From Sphingobium sp. HWE2-09 (GTDB lineage Bacteria; Pseudomonadota; Alphaproteobacteria; Sphingomonadales; Sphingomonadaceae), in the NCBI RefSeq assembly GCF_035989265.1, contig NZ_JAYKZX010000001.1, positions 789,501 through 853,500 on the forward strand: a stretch of 64,000 nt of DNA. The letters run 5' to 3'. The stretch's first letter is position 1. Each line of letters opens with the position of its first letter. A model generated the notes under the pieces. It was not told the DNA's origin. It saw only the letters and a program-made list of their open reading frames with translations, and ran no database searches. The translations under genes were made by a program, and so were the position numbers. Shown in pieces: positions 45,766 to 54,370 of the stretch.

Positions 45766-46595
45766 GGCTGCGCTCGCTGCTGTTCGTGCCGGGCGATCGG
45801 CCAGAGCGCTTTGCCAAGGCGGCGGCGAGCGGGGCCGACGCGATGATCCTGGACCTTGAGGATTCGGTTTCTCACGGCAGCAGGGGGAAGGCGCGCGATG
45901 CCGTCGCAGACTATCTCGCTATCCCCGCGGCCACCAAGCGCTTCGTTCGGATCAATCCGGTCGATGGCGGTTGGCTTGATGATGATTTCGCGGCGGCAAG
46001 GGGCGCCGACGGCATCATGCTGCCCAAGGCGGAGGGTGCGCAGACCATTCGCCTGATCCTGTCGCGTCTGTCCGGGGCGATGAAGATCCTGCCCATAGCC
46101 ACCGAAACGCCGCAGTCGATTTTCGGCCTGGGCAGCTATGGCGAGATTGCGGACCATCTGTGCGGCCTCACCTGGGGCGCAGAAGATCTGCCTGCCGCGA
46201 TTGGCGCTGCCGGTAGCCGCCATGCCGATGGCAGCTATACCAACCCCTATGCAATGGTGCGCAGCCTGGCCTTGTTCGGCGCCCATGCCGCTGGCGTCGC
46301 AGCGATCGAAACCGTCTATCCCGCGATCAAGGACGAACAGGGGCTGGCAGCCTATGCAGCCCGCGGCGCTTTCGACGGGTTCACTGGTATGATGGCGCTT
46401 CATCCGCTACAGGTGCCGATCATCAACCACGCTTTCACGCCGACGGCGGAACAGATCGATCATGCGCGCCGGGTGATCGATGCTTTCTCCCAGATGCCGG
46501 AGGCAGGCGTGCTGATGCTCGACGGCAGGATGATCGACGCCCCGCACCTTGCGCAGGCCAGGAAGATCATGGCGCGCGCCGGGTTGACGCCGTAG
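45762..46595 (+). CDS. CitE-like CoA-ester lyase (HpcH/HpaI family)
   Basis: A 277-residue CitE-like TIM-barrel lyase: FVPGDRPERFAKAAASGADAMILDLEDSV holds the conserved Arg and the metal-binding Glu-Asp region; KRFVRINPVDGGW, GIMLPKAEGAQT, and LPIATETPQSIFGLGSY complete the active site. No citrate lyase subunits are near. The gene order matches mycobacterial accA1-accD1-fadE19-Rv2499c-citE, in which the lyase Rv2498c cleaves (R)-HMG-CoA and citramalyl-CoA. An ordinary HMG-CoA lyase is missing from this operon, so this protein most likely performs that step. Start at 45762 overlaps the MaoC stop (ATGA). Confidence 0.87.
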   Translation: MRLRSLLFVPGDRPERFAKAAASGADAMILDLEDSVSHGSRGKARDAVADYLAIPAATKRFVRINPVDGGWLDDDFAAARGADGIMLPKAEGAQTIRLILSRLSGAMKILPIATETPQSIFGLGSYGEIADHLCGLTWGAEDLPAAIGAAGSRHADGSYTNPYAMVRSLALFGAHAAGVAAIETVYPAIKDEQGLAAYAARGAFDGFTGMMALHPLQVPIINHAFTPTAEQIDHARRVIDAFSQMPEAGVLMLDGRMIDAPHLAQARKIMARAGLTP

Positions 46596-46651
46596 TCGCA
46601 GGTCCAACGCGTCAATTCTTCACGTCTCATTCAGACGCTCTTTACAAATTT

Positions 46652-46711
46652 TACCAATCGGTACAGAAAGCGGTTGACGCCAGCCGCCTCCTGATTATAT
46701 ACCGATAAGTA
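46652..46711 (+). promoter_or_regulatory. Promoter and paired operators of the RND efflux operon
   Basis: TTGACG (46674-46679) and TATATA (46696-46701), 16 bases apart, form a good sigma-70 promoter. TACCAATCGGTA (46652-46663) lies before the -35 and TACCGATAAGTA (46700-46711) overlaps the end of the -10; they agree at eight of twelve positions and are 48 bases apart. That is the layout of a TetR/AcrR-type repressor with two sites. No such regulator gene is adjacent. The rest of the 366-base gap to 46962 holds no supported gene. Confidence 0.65.
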
Positions 46712-46961
46712 TGAAATCCAGTCGAGGCCGCGCCTCACAGGAGGCTCCATGCTTATTTCGTGTATCCAATAATAGAGTGACATAAAAGAACGGCCGTTTC
46801 GGCGCGCCGGATCTGCATCAACGTCTGGTCATGGAAGGACAGCGCGCATTCGCTGTCTTGCATGGCTTCGCGCATCCTGTGGCCGTCACGGTTCGGGAGA
46901 GGATCGTGCACGTCCCAATCGGACGGCGCGGCCGGGTTTGCGCGCAATCAGGGGATTGAAC

Positions 46962-47363
46962 ATGGCTTATATCGATTTTGCCCAGCCGCTGCCTGCGGCG
47001 GGGGACGGCAACGCCTTGCCGGTCGTCCGCGACCGGATCATGAAAACCGCCACCAGCTTTTCGGCGACGGAATGGCAGATCGTGCAACTGGCCCGGCGCG
47101 ACGGCTTGGCGTCGTTGCGCGGGCCGGGCCTCTGGACGCGATTCAAGACGCTGGTCTTTGGGCCGCAACCGCATTTCCGGCTCGCCAGCGCCCGGCTCGA
47201 AGCGCTGCGCCATCTCGCCGTGGAGGCGTGGCATAACGGTTTCGCCGTGCGCCCGTCAACGATCACCGCTTTCCGTGAGGCCGGATTCAGCGAAGCACAG
47301 CTTGAATTGCTGCTGTCCGCGATCACCGCCGCGCGTCATGGCATCAAAGGGACTTTAGCATGA
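46962..47363 (+). CDS. Hypothetical protein, first gene of RND operon
   Basis: A 133-residue soluble, helix-rich protein that I do not recognise. No signal peptide or membrane span. It has NALPVVRDRIMKTATSFSATEWQIVQLARRDGLASL, then a basic/Phe-rich middle LWTRFKTLVFGPQPHFRLASARLEALR and a helical C-terminal half (TITAFREAGFSEAQLELLLSAI). The start at 46962 is the first ATG after CAGGGGATT. Its last codons overlap the adaptor gene (ATGA), so it belongs to the efflux operon and may be a regulatory or assembly accessory. ATG at 46938 is less likely. Confidence 0.65.
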   Translation: MAYIDFAQPLPAAGDGNALPVVRDRIMKTATSFSATEWQIVQLARRDGLASLRGPGLWTRFKTLVFGPQPHFRLASARLEALRHLAVEAWHNGFAVRPSTITAFREAGFSEAQLELLLSAITAARHGIKGTLA

Positions 47364-48631
47364 ACATGATCACCAGGATCGACGGTGACACGCCGGTCGA
47401 AGCCGCTGTTTCCGGCGGCAAGGCCCGGCGCTGGCGTGGACGTCATGTCGCCTGGGCGGCGCTTGCCCTGGCGGTCGTCGGCGGCGTGGCGTGGAAATAT
47501 GGCGGGCAACCGCAGGCTCAGGCGTCGGCCGCGCCGGTCGTGACCGTGGGTATCGCCGCGCCATTGATGCGACATGTGGTCCAGTGGGACGATTATGTCG
47601 GCCGCTTCGCCCCCAGCCAGACCGTCGACGTCCGGCCGCGCGTATCGGGACCGGTGACGGCGATCCATTTCCATGATGGCGATATCGTGCGCAAGGGGCA
47701 GCTGCTCTTCACGCTCGACCAGCGCCCCTTCCTCGCCGCGCTGGCCGAAGCCCGCGCCAATGTCGCCAGCGCGCGCAGCGGACTGCGACTGGCGCGGGCG
47801 GACTATGCCCGCGTCCAGCGCCTGACCGGCGACGAAGCGGTGTCGGCCAGCGAGATCGACACGCTGCGCGCGCGCTTGCAGGCGGCGCACGCTGCCCTGG
47901 CGGCGGCCGACGCTCGCGCCCGGACGCGCGCCCTGGACGTCGAGTTCACCTTGATCCGCGCGCCGATCGCCGGTCGCGTTTCCGATCGCAAGGTCGATAT
48001 CGGCAATCTGGTATCGGGGGCGGAGGGCGCTGGTGCCAGTCTGCTCACCACCATCAATGCGCTCGATCCCATCTATTTCAGCTTCGACGCGTCCGAAGCC
48101 CTGTTTCTGAAGTCGCAGCGCGACCATGCGGACGGCGCCAGCGCCGAAGTGGAAGTGCGCTTGCAGGATGAAACCGATTATCGCTGGAAAGGCCGCCTCG
48201 ATTTCACCGACAATGGCCTTGATCCCCGGTCTGGCACCATTCGAGGACGCGCCGTGCTGCACAATCCTGACCTGTTCCTGACTCCCGGTTTGTTCGGCAA
48301 TATGCGCCTGTCCAGCGGTGGCAAGGTCAACGCCATGCTGGTGCCGGACGACGTGATCCAGTCCGATCAGGCGCTCAAGAGTGTGCTGGTGGTCGGTCGC
48401 GACGATGTGGTCGCCGCCAAGCCAGTCCAGTTGGGGCCGCTGGTGGATGGGCTGCGGATCATCCGTTCGGGCCTGTCGCCGCAGGACAAGGTCGTCGTGA
48501 CGAATGCCCAGGCCGCCATGCCCGGCACGAAGGTCGCGACCCGCAACGCACCGATCAAGGCGACCCCGGCACCGATCACGCTGACCGACAGCGCCGCCCC
48601 GGTGGCGTCTCAGGCGACGTTCGAGCGGTAA
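47360..48631 (+). CDS. RND efflux periplasmic adaptor (MexE/AcrA type)
   Basis: A 423-residue membrane fusion protein. A transmembrane or signal-anchor segment at about 32-50 (HVAWAALALAVVGGVAWKYGG), the split lipoyl domain (VDVRPRVSGPVTAIHFHDGDIVRKGQLLFTLDQ in parts), an alpha-helical hairpin of about 70 residues with Ala/Arg-rich coiled coil, the second lipoyl half FTLIRAPIAGRVSDRKVDIGNLV, a beta-barrel domain and an Ala/Pro/Thr-rich tail. It connects the RND pump to the outer-membrane channel. Overlaps the upstream hypothetical gene by four bases. MexE/MexC-like by its short linker DQRPF, but the precise subtype is not decided. Confidence 0.9.
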   Translation: MNMITRIDGDTPVEAAVSGGKARRWRGRHVAWAALALAVVGGVAWKYGGQPQAQASAAPVVTVGIAAPLMRHVVQWDDYVGRFAPSQTVDVRPRVSGPVTAIHFHDGDIVRKGQLLFTLDQRPFLAALAEARANVASARSGLRLARADYARVQRLTGDEAVSASEIDTLRARLQAAHAALAAADARARTRALDVEFTLIRAPIAGRVSDRKVDIGNLVSGAEGAGASLLTTINALDPIYFSFDASEALFLKSQRDHADGASAEVEVRLQDETDYRWKGRLDFTDNGLDPRSGTIRGRAVLHNPDLFLTPGLFGNMRLSSGGKVNAMLVPDDVIQSDQALKSVLVVGRDDVVAAKPVQLGPLVDGLRIIRSGLSPQDKVVVTNAQAAMPGTKVATRNAPIKATPAPITLTDSAAPVASQATFER

Positions 48632-48664
48632 CGCAGCCGCTTCCTCGTCGAATGTCTTTGCCCG

Positions 48665-48684
48665 CGATCCGACCCGTCGGATCG
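48665..48684 (+). repeat. Hairpin between adaptor and pump genes
   Basis: CGATCCGAC (48665-48673) and GTCGGATCG (48676-48684) form a perfect 9-bp inverted repeat with a two-base centre in the 91-base gap inside the operon. There is no T run, so it is not an intrinsic terminator; RNA processing or protein binding are options. Confidence 0.6.
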
Positions 48685-48722
48685 TGCGGCCCCCCTTTCG
48701 CTTTTCGCAAAGGACTTGCCCG

Positions 48723-51700
48723 ATGCGCTTTTCGCGCTTTTTCATCGACCGGCCGATCTTCGCCGCGGTCATCGCGGTGGTCATCACCGTCATCGGCGCG
48801 CTCGCCTTTATCGGCCTGCCCGTCAGCCAATATCCCGACATCGTGCCGCCCACGGTCACGGTCGTCGCCCAATATCCCGGCGCATCCGCCGAAACGGTGG
48901 CGTCCACCGTGGCGGCCCCGATCGAGCAGGAAATCAACGGCGTCGATGACATGCTCTATCAGAGCAGCCAGTCGACCGGCGATGGCAAGGTGACGATCAC
49001 CGTCACCTTCAAGATCGGCACTGATCTGGATGCAGCCCAGGTGCTGGTCCAGAACCGCGTCGCCGTCGCCGTCCCGCGCCTGCCTGAAGAGGTGCAGCGG
49101 CTGGGTGTGGTGACGCGCAAGACGACGCCCGAATTTCTGATGGTGGTCAATCTCCAGTCGCCGGACGGCACGTTCGACCGCAACTATCTGTCCAACTATG
49201 CGCTGACCCAGGTTCGCGACCGGCTGGCTAGGCTTGACGGCGTGGGTGACGTGCAACTGTTCGGATCGCGCGATTATGCAATGCGGGTTTGGATCGATCC
49301 GGGCCGCGCCGCCGCCATGGACCTGACGGCAGGGGAGATCGTATCGGCCTTGCGCGCGCAGAATGTCCAGGTGTCGGCTGGCGCGATCGGCCAGCCGCCT
49401 TATGACCGGGGCGAAGCCTTCCAGCTCGGCGTCGAGATGCAGGGTCGCCTGACATCGCCCGACCAGTTTTCCAACATCGTAGTCCGCACGGACGGCAACG
49501 GTCATCAGGTCCGCGTGCGCGACGTCGCACGCGTCGAACTGGGCGCGCAGGATTATGCGATCAACACCTATCTGTCGAACAAGCCCACCGTCGTCATCGC
49601 GGTGATGCAGCGCCCCGGCTCCAACGCGCTCGACGCGGCGGAACATGTGAAGGCGGAGATGGACCAGCTGTCCAAGCGTTTCCCCAAGGGGCTGGAATAT
49701 AGCGTCATCTACAACCCGACCGAATTTATCAGCCAGTCGATCGACGCGGTCTATCAGACCCTGTTCGAAGCCGTGCTGCTCGTCGTCCTTGTGATCCTCG
49801 TCTTCCTGCAGAACTGGCGCGCGGCGATCATCCCGATCATCGCCATCCCGGTATCGCTGATCGGTACGGCGACGATCCTGGCGGGCCTGGGCTATTCGCT
49901 CAACAATCTGTCGCTGTTCGGACTGGTGCTGGCGATCGGCATCGTCGTCGATGACGCCATCGTGGTGGTCGAAAATGTCGAGCGCAATATCGGTCGGGGC
50001 ATGTCTCCTCTGGAGGCGGCGCGCACGTCGATGGACGAAGTGTCGGGCGCACTGGTGGCGATCGTGCTGGTGCTGTGCGCCGTATTCGTGCCGACGCTGT
50101 TCATCACCGGCATTTCAGGCGCCTTCTACCAGCAGTTCGCCGTCACCATATCGACCGCGACCATCATTTCGCTGATCCTGTCTCTCACCCTGTCTCCCGC
50201 CGCCGCGGCCTTGTTGCTGCACGCGAAACATGGTCCGCGCGACCGCAGCCACGATCCGCTCTGGCGGCAGAAGCTGGGCGTGGCAGCTGACGCCTTCAAT
50301 CATGGCTTCGACCGGATGAGCGAGCGCTATGCCCGCCTCACCCGCTGGCTGGTTGCCCGGCCCAAGAAGATGCTGGCGACCTATGCCGGGTTGATCGTCG
50401 CGACGGCGGGCCTGTTCTGGGTGACGCCTGCAGGCTTCATCCCCTCGCAGGACCAGGGTTATTTCCTGGCGGTCGTGCAACTGCCGTCCGGCGCCTCGCT
50501 CGAACGCACCGACAAGGTGACGCGCGAAGTGGCGGACAAGATCCTGCCGATCAAGGGGCTGCGCGGCGCGGTGATGTTCGCCGGTTTCGATGGTCCGTCG
50601 CAGACCGCCGCGCCCAATTCCGCCGCTATCTATTTCCCGTTCAACAGCTTTGCCGAACGCAAGAAGGAAGGCGTGACCTATGCCGGGATCATGGCGGCGG
50701 CGAACAAGGCGGTCGCAGGCTATGACAAGGCGCGCATCCTGCTCCTCCCGCCGCCGGTGATTCAGGGCATAGGATCGGGCAGCGGCTATCGCCTGATGCT
50801 GGAGGACCGGCAGGATCGCGGCTATGCCGCGCTGAACAAGCAGGCTGGCGATTTCATCGGCAAGGCCAACCAGACGCCCGGCCTCGCCATGATCTATACC
50901 CTGTTCGACGTCAGCACGCCGCGCATCTTCGCCGATGTCGATCGGGCCAAGGCCGATCTGCTAGGCGTGCCGCCGGAACGTGTGTTCGAAGCGATGCAGG
51001 TCTATCTGGGGTCCGCTTTCGTCAACGACTTCAACCTGCTGGGCCGCACCTATCGCGTCACGGCGCAGGCGGATGCGCAGCATCGTGGGACTGTGGCCGA
51101 CATCGCCAATCTCAAGACCCGGTCCAACGCCGGGGGCATGGTGCCGATCGGGTCGGTATCGACCTTTCGCGACAAGACCGGCCCCTATCGCGTCGTCCGC
51201 TACAATCTGATGCCCGCGGTGGAGATCGACGGCGACACGGCGCCCGGCTATTCGTCCGGTCAATCGCTGACGACCATCGACAAGATGACGGCGGCGCTGC
51301 CTGATGGCTATGCCAGTGAATGGACCGGCATCGCCTTTCAACAGAAGAGCGCGGGCAACACCGCCGGTATCGTCTTCGGCATGGCCGTCTTCTTCGTCTT
51401 CCTGGTGCTGGCGGCGCAATATGAAAGCCTGACGCTGCCACTGGCGATCATCCTGATCGTGCCGATGTGCCTCTTCGCCGCGATGCTGGGCATCAACCTG
51501 CGGGGGATGGACAATAATATCCTGACGCAGATCGGCCTGGTCGTACTGATCGCCCTGGCGGCCAAGAACGCCATTTTGGTGGTGGAATTCGCCAAGCAGG
51601 CGGAGGAGGAACAGGGGCTGTCGCCGGTCGAGGCGGCGGTGCAGGCGGCGCAGACGCGGCTTCGCCCGATCCTGATGACCAGCTTCGCCTTCATCCTGGG

Positions 51701-51905
51701 CGCGGTGCCACTGGTGATCGCGACAGGCGCGGGGGCGGAACTGCGGCAAGCGCTGGGCACCGCCGTGTTCTTCGGCATGACCGGGGTCACCGCCTTCGGC
51801 CTGCTCTTCACCCCTACCTTCTACGTCGTGTGCCGTGCGCTGGGCGATCGTTTCGCCCGCCGCCGGCGTCCAGAGGCCGACGCTGCCTTGCAGCCGGCCG
51901 AATGA
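48723..51905 (+). CDS. RND efflux pump, HAE1 family
   Basis: A 1060-residue proton-driven inner-membrane pump of the AcrB/MexF type. It opens MRFSRFFIDRPIFAAVIAVV, has the Pro/Tyr porter signature SQYPDIVPPTVTVVAQYPGAS, and the helix-4 relay GLVLAIGIVVDDAIVVVENVERN with the paired Asp residues, plus the helix-10/11 GLVVLIALAAKNAILVVEFAKQ containing the relay Lys. Two large periplasmic loops give the porter and docking domains. Substrates are likely amphiphilic drugs or toxic aromatics. Start at 48723 matches the family; an upstream in-frame ATG adds thirteen unlikely residues. Confidence 0.95.
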   Translation: MRFSRFFIDRPIFAAVIAVVITVIGALAFIGLPVSQYPDIVPPTVTVVAQYPGASAETVASTVAAPIEQEINGVDDMLYQSSQSTGDGKVTITVTFKIGTDLDAAQVLVQNRVAVAVPRLPEEVQRLGVVTRKTTPEFLMVVNLQSPDGTFDRNYLSNYALTQVRDRLARLDGVGDVQLFGSRDYAMRVWIDPGRAAAMDLTAGEIVSALRAQNVQVSAGAIGQPPYDRGEAFQLGVEMQGRLTSPDQFSNIVVRTDGNGHQVRVRDVARVELGAQDYAINTYLSNKPTVVIAVMQRPGSNALDAAEHVKAEMDQLSKRFPKGLEYSVIYNPTEFISQSIDAVYQTLFEAVLLVVLVILVFLQNWRAAIIPIIAIPVSLIGTATILAGLGYSLNNLSLFGLVLAIGIVVDDAIVVVENVERNIGRGMSPLEAARTSMDEVSGALVAIVLVLCAVFVPTLFITGISGAFYQQFAVTISTATIISLILSLTLSPAAAALLLHAKHGPRDRSHDPLWRQKLGVAADAFNHGFDRMSERYARLTRWLVARPKKMLATYAGLIVATAGLFWVTPAGFIPSQDQGYFLAVVQLPSGASLERTDKVTREVADKILPIKGLRGAVMFAGFDGPSQTAAPNSAAIYFPFNSFAERKKEGVTYAGIMAAANKAVAGYDKARILLLPPPVIQGIGSGSGYRLMLEDRQDRGYAALNKQAGDFIGKANQTPGLAMIYTLFDVSTPRIFADVDRAKADLLGVPPERVFEAMQVYLGSAFVNDFNLLGRTYRVTAQADAQHRGTVADIANLKTRSNAGGMVPIGSVSTFRDKTGPYRVVRYNLMPAVEIDGDTAPGYSSGQSLTTIDKMTAALPDGYASEWTGIAFQQKSAGNTAGIVFGMAVFFVFLVLAAQYESLTLPLAIILIVPMCLFAAMLGINLRGMDNNILTQIGLVVLIALAAKNAILVVEFAKQAEEEQGLSPVEAAVQAAQTRLRPILMTSFAFILGAVPLVIATGAGAELRQALGTAVFFGMTGVTAFGLLFTPTFYVVCRALGDRFARRRRPEADAALQPAE

Positions 51906-51916
51906 GGAACAGAGAT

Positions 51917-53329
51917 ATGACACGGACCTTCATCCCCCTATTGCTAGGTGCCAGCGCCCTGACGGCTTGCGCCGCCGGGCCGGACTATCACGTGCCCGCT
52001 ACCCCGATCACCGCCGCCGCCCCGTTTATCGGCGCGGCGAACCCGGCGGTCAGTCGCGCTACGACCCAGGATCGCTGGTGGACGCTCTACGGCGACCCGC
52101 TGCTCGACACGCTGGTCGGCGACGCGCTGGCCGCCAACACCGACATTCGCGTCGCCGTGGCGCGGATCGAGCGGGCGCGCGCCTCGCTGCGGGGCGCGAA
52201 ATCCGATCGCCTGCCGCAAAGCAGCCTGGGGGCGTCGGGCACCTATAACCGGACGTCGGCGGCGCAATCGCTGCCGGGTATCGACCGGGAAAACTGGGTG
52301 CTCGATGGCGGGCTGGACCTGTCCTACGAAGTCGATCTGTTCGGCCGGATAAAGCGCGGCGTGGAAGCGGCGCGCGGTGATCTGGCCGCCGTGCAGGCGG
52401 ATGCGGACGGGGTAAGGGTTGCAGTGATAGCCGATACGGTGCGCGCCTATCTGGACGTCACGGCCACGGCCGAACGGCTGGCGGTGGCGCAACGGACGGT
52501 CGGACTGCTCGATCAGTCGATCCGCATCACCAGCGCCCGTTTCGATGTGGGTCGGTCGGACCGGCTGGACATCATTCGCGTTACCACGCTGCGCGATCAG
52601 CAGAAAGCCGCGATCCCCTCGCTTCAGGCGGATCGCGACGCCGCCCTCTTCCGGTTGGCGACGCTGACTGGGCGGACGCCGCAGCAATTGCCTGACGCCG
52701 TGCGCGCCGCGACCCGCACGCCGCAACTGACGCAGCCGATTCCGGTCGGCGACGGGCAGGCGCTGCTGGCGCGGCGGCCGGATGTGCGCGCAGCGGAACG
52801 GCGGCTGGCGGCGGACACTGCGCGGATCGGCGTGGCGACGGCGGACCTTTATCCCCGCATTACGCTTGGCGCATCGGTCGGCACCACGGCGTTGGGTGGT
52901 GGCAACCTGCTGGGCGGCGGGCCGCTCAACTGGGTGCTGGGACCGTTGATCAGCTGGGCCTTCCCCAACAGGCAAGCAATCCGCGCCCGCATCGGCGCGG
53001 CGAAGGCCGACGGCGCGGCTTCGCTCGCGACTTTCGACGGCACGGTGTTGCAGGCGCTGGAGGAAAGCGAACGCGCTTTATCCGCCTACGCCCATGCGAT
53101 CGAACGGGCGCAGATATTGACCGCCGCGCGGGACGAAGCGGCCCGGGCGGCCCGGATCAGCCTGGCGCGCCAGCGCGAAGGGCGGGTCGATTTCCTGACC
53201 GTGCTGGACGCCCAGCGCACGCTCGCCGGCACCGAAACCGATCTGGCGACCGCGACACGCGCCTTGTCCTTTGCGCAGGTCGATCTGTTCCGGGCCTTGG
53301 GCGGTGGGTGGGGTCAGGGCGCGGCCTGA
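51917..53329 (+). CDS. Outer-membrane efflux lipoprotein (NodT/OprM type)
   Basis: A 470-residue TolC-like channel. A lipoprotein signal ends SALTAC, Cys18 being the acylation site, followed by the NodT-type GPDYHVPATPI. Two repeats of long helices with Ala/Arg-rich coiled coils follow (DTLVGDALAANTDIRVAVARIERARASLRGA in parts; ALLARRPDVRAAERRLAAD), with beta segments such as DLYPRITLGASVG. It completes the tripartite pump. ATG at 51917 is set by GAGGAACAG. Its stop codon lies in the left arm of a hairpin shared with convergent ferB. Confidence 0.93.
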   Translation: MTRTFIPLLLGASALTACAAGPDYHVPATPITAAAPFIGAANPAVSRATTQDRWWTLYGDPLLDTLVGDALAANTDIRVAVARIERARASLRGAKSDRLPQSSLGASGTYNRTSAAQSLPGIDRENWVLDGGLDLSYEVDLFGRIKRGVEAARGDLAAVQADADGVRVAVIADTVRAYLDVTATAERLAVAQRTVGLLDQSIRITSARFDVGRSDRLDIIRVTTLRDQQKAAIPSLQADRDAALFRLATLTGRTPQQLPDAVRAATRTPQLTQPIPVGDGQALLARRPDVRAAERRLAADTARIGVATADLYPRITLGASVGTTALGGGNLLGGGPLNWVLGPLISWAFPNRQAIRARIGAAKADGAASLATFDGTVLQALEESERALSAYAHAIERAQILTAARDEAARAARISLARQREGRVDFLTVLDAQRTLAGTETDLATATRALSFAQVDLFRALGGGWGQGAA

Positions 53330-53348
53330 CCCCGCATATTGTCAGGCC
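53323..53348. terminator. Bidirectional hairpin between efflux operon and ferB
   Basis: GGCCTGAC (53323-53330) pairs with GTCAGGCC (53341-53348) around a ten-base loop. The arms contain the stop codons of both convergent genes. No strong T run follows, so termination strength is uncertain. Confidence 0.55.
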
Positions 53349-54178
53349 TGGGTCTTCGACTTCGTTAGATCATAGGCGCCCAGACCTGGCTTGTAGCTCT
53401 TTTCATCGATGAACTGGCGAATGCCTTCCTTGCGGCCTTCGCTCTTGTCGTGGAAATTGGCCGCTTCCTGCATCCGGACCAGATAATCCTCCGCCTCGTC
53501 ATAGGTCATGGTGCCCACGCGGCGCACCGCATCCTTGGCGAATTTCAGCGCCACCGGATTCTTCTTCAACAGCATCTCGGCCACTTGAGTGGTCCGAGCC
53601 TTGAGCTGCTCCAGCGGCACGCTTTCATTGACCAGCCGCATCGTCGCCGCCGCCTTGCCGTCGATCAGGTCGCCGGTCAGCGTCAGCCACATGGCGTCGC
53701 GCATCGGCAGCAGGTCGACCACCACCTTGGTCACGCCACCGCCGGGCAATATACCCCAGTTGATCTCGGACAGACCGAATTGCGCCTCGTCCGCGCAGAT
53801 GGCGAGGTCGCAGGCGAAGAGCGGGCCGAACCCGCCGCCAAAGCACCAGCCGTTGACCATAGCGACGGTCGGCTTGTTGTACCAGCGCAGGCGGCGGAAC
53901 CAGCCATAGCTCTCCGCCTGCGACTTGCGCACGCCGCGCAGACCTTGCGACTCGGTTTCCCGGAAATATTCCTTCAGGTCCATGCCCGCCGACCAGGCCG
54001 TGCCTTCGCCGCCCAGCACCAGCACGCCGACATCGTCGCGATATTCCAGTTCGTCCAGCACTTCCATCATGCGGCGGTTGAGCGTCGGACTCATCGCGTT
54101 GCGCTTGGCGGGCCGAGCGAAATTCACCCAGGCGATGCGGTCTTCGATATGTACCGAAACGACGTCCTGCTCTTCCAT
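53342..54178 (-). CDS. ferB: Feruloyl-CoA hydratase/lyase (vanillin-forming)
   Basis: A 278-residue crotonase of the p-hydroxycinnamoyl-CoA hydratase/lyase type, which hydrates feruloyl-CoA and splits it into vanillin and acetyl-CoA. Diagnostic stretches are TAWSAGMDLKEYFRE, VNGWCFGGGFGPLFACDLA, and FGLSEINWGILPGG, whose Glu138 corresponds to the catalytic Glu143 of the Pseudomonas enzyme; the C-terminal DDKSIKPGL-like segment reads DEKSYKPGLGAYD. AAGGAG lies seven bases before the ATG at 54178. Unlike SYK-6, where ferB and ferA are adjacent, it is 44 kb from ferA here, but a nearly identical 17-bp operator precedes both. Confidence 0.9.
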   Translation of the reverse strand: MEEQDVVSVHIEDRIAWVNFARPAKRNAMSPTLNRRMMEVLDELEYRDDVGVLVLGGEGTAWSAGMDLKEYFRETESQGLRGVRKSQAESYGWFRRLRWYNKPTVAMVNGWCFGGGFGPLFACDLAICADEAQFGLSEINWGILPGGGVTKVVVDLLPMRDAMWLTLTGDLIDGKAAATMRLVNESVPLEQLKARTTQVAEMLLKKNPVALKFAKDAVRRVGTMTYDEAEDYLVRMQEAANFHDKSEGRKEGIRQFIDEKSYKPGLGAYDLTKSKTQA

Positions 54179-54219
54179 CATCCTGCTCCTTTGGCCCGCA
54201 GCTTGCTTGCACTGCAATA

Positions 54220-54236
54220 TGTATCATAGGCATACA
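54220..54236 (+). promoter_or_regulatory. 17-bp putative FerC operator, copy 4
   Basis: TGTATCATAGGCATACA, a symmetric TGTAT-N7-ATACA element 42 bases upstream of ferB. It differs from the ferA copy at 8081 by only two bases (AT for GC at positions 13-14). Confidence 0.75.
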
Positions 54237-54319
54237 ATATGGAGGGCGCAGCAGACAAGGCATTTTTACGATCGGATTGCAGCGCTGGCGGCTTGACAAC
54301 TGCTCCGTCCAGACAGATG

Positions 54320-54333
54320 ATAACGATCGTTAT
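54320..54333. promoter_or_regulatory. Palindromic operator candidate, copy 3
   Basis: ATAACGATCGTTAT, 38 bases before the SDR start, with TTGACA (54293-54298) upstream so that it would overlap the -10 region of a plus-strand promoter. Identical to the copies at 12066 and 16423. The FerC-type operator is 84 bases away, so the divergent region carries two different sites. Confidence 0.75.
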
Positions 54334-54370
54334 TAAATAGAAACCGGCTCGACCGGCGAAGCGAGGCGAG

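Noticed and set aside
46753..46947. A 64-codon minus-strand frame in the gap before the efflux operon
   Set aside because: TTG start, no ribosome site and no recognisable features; not strong enough to report as a gene.
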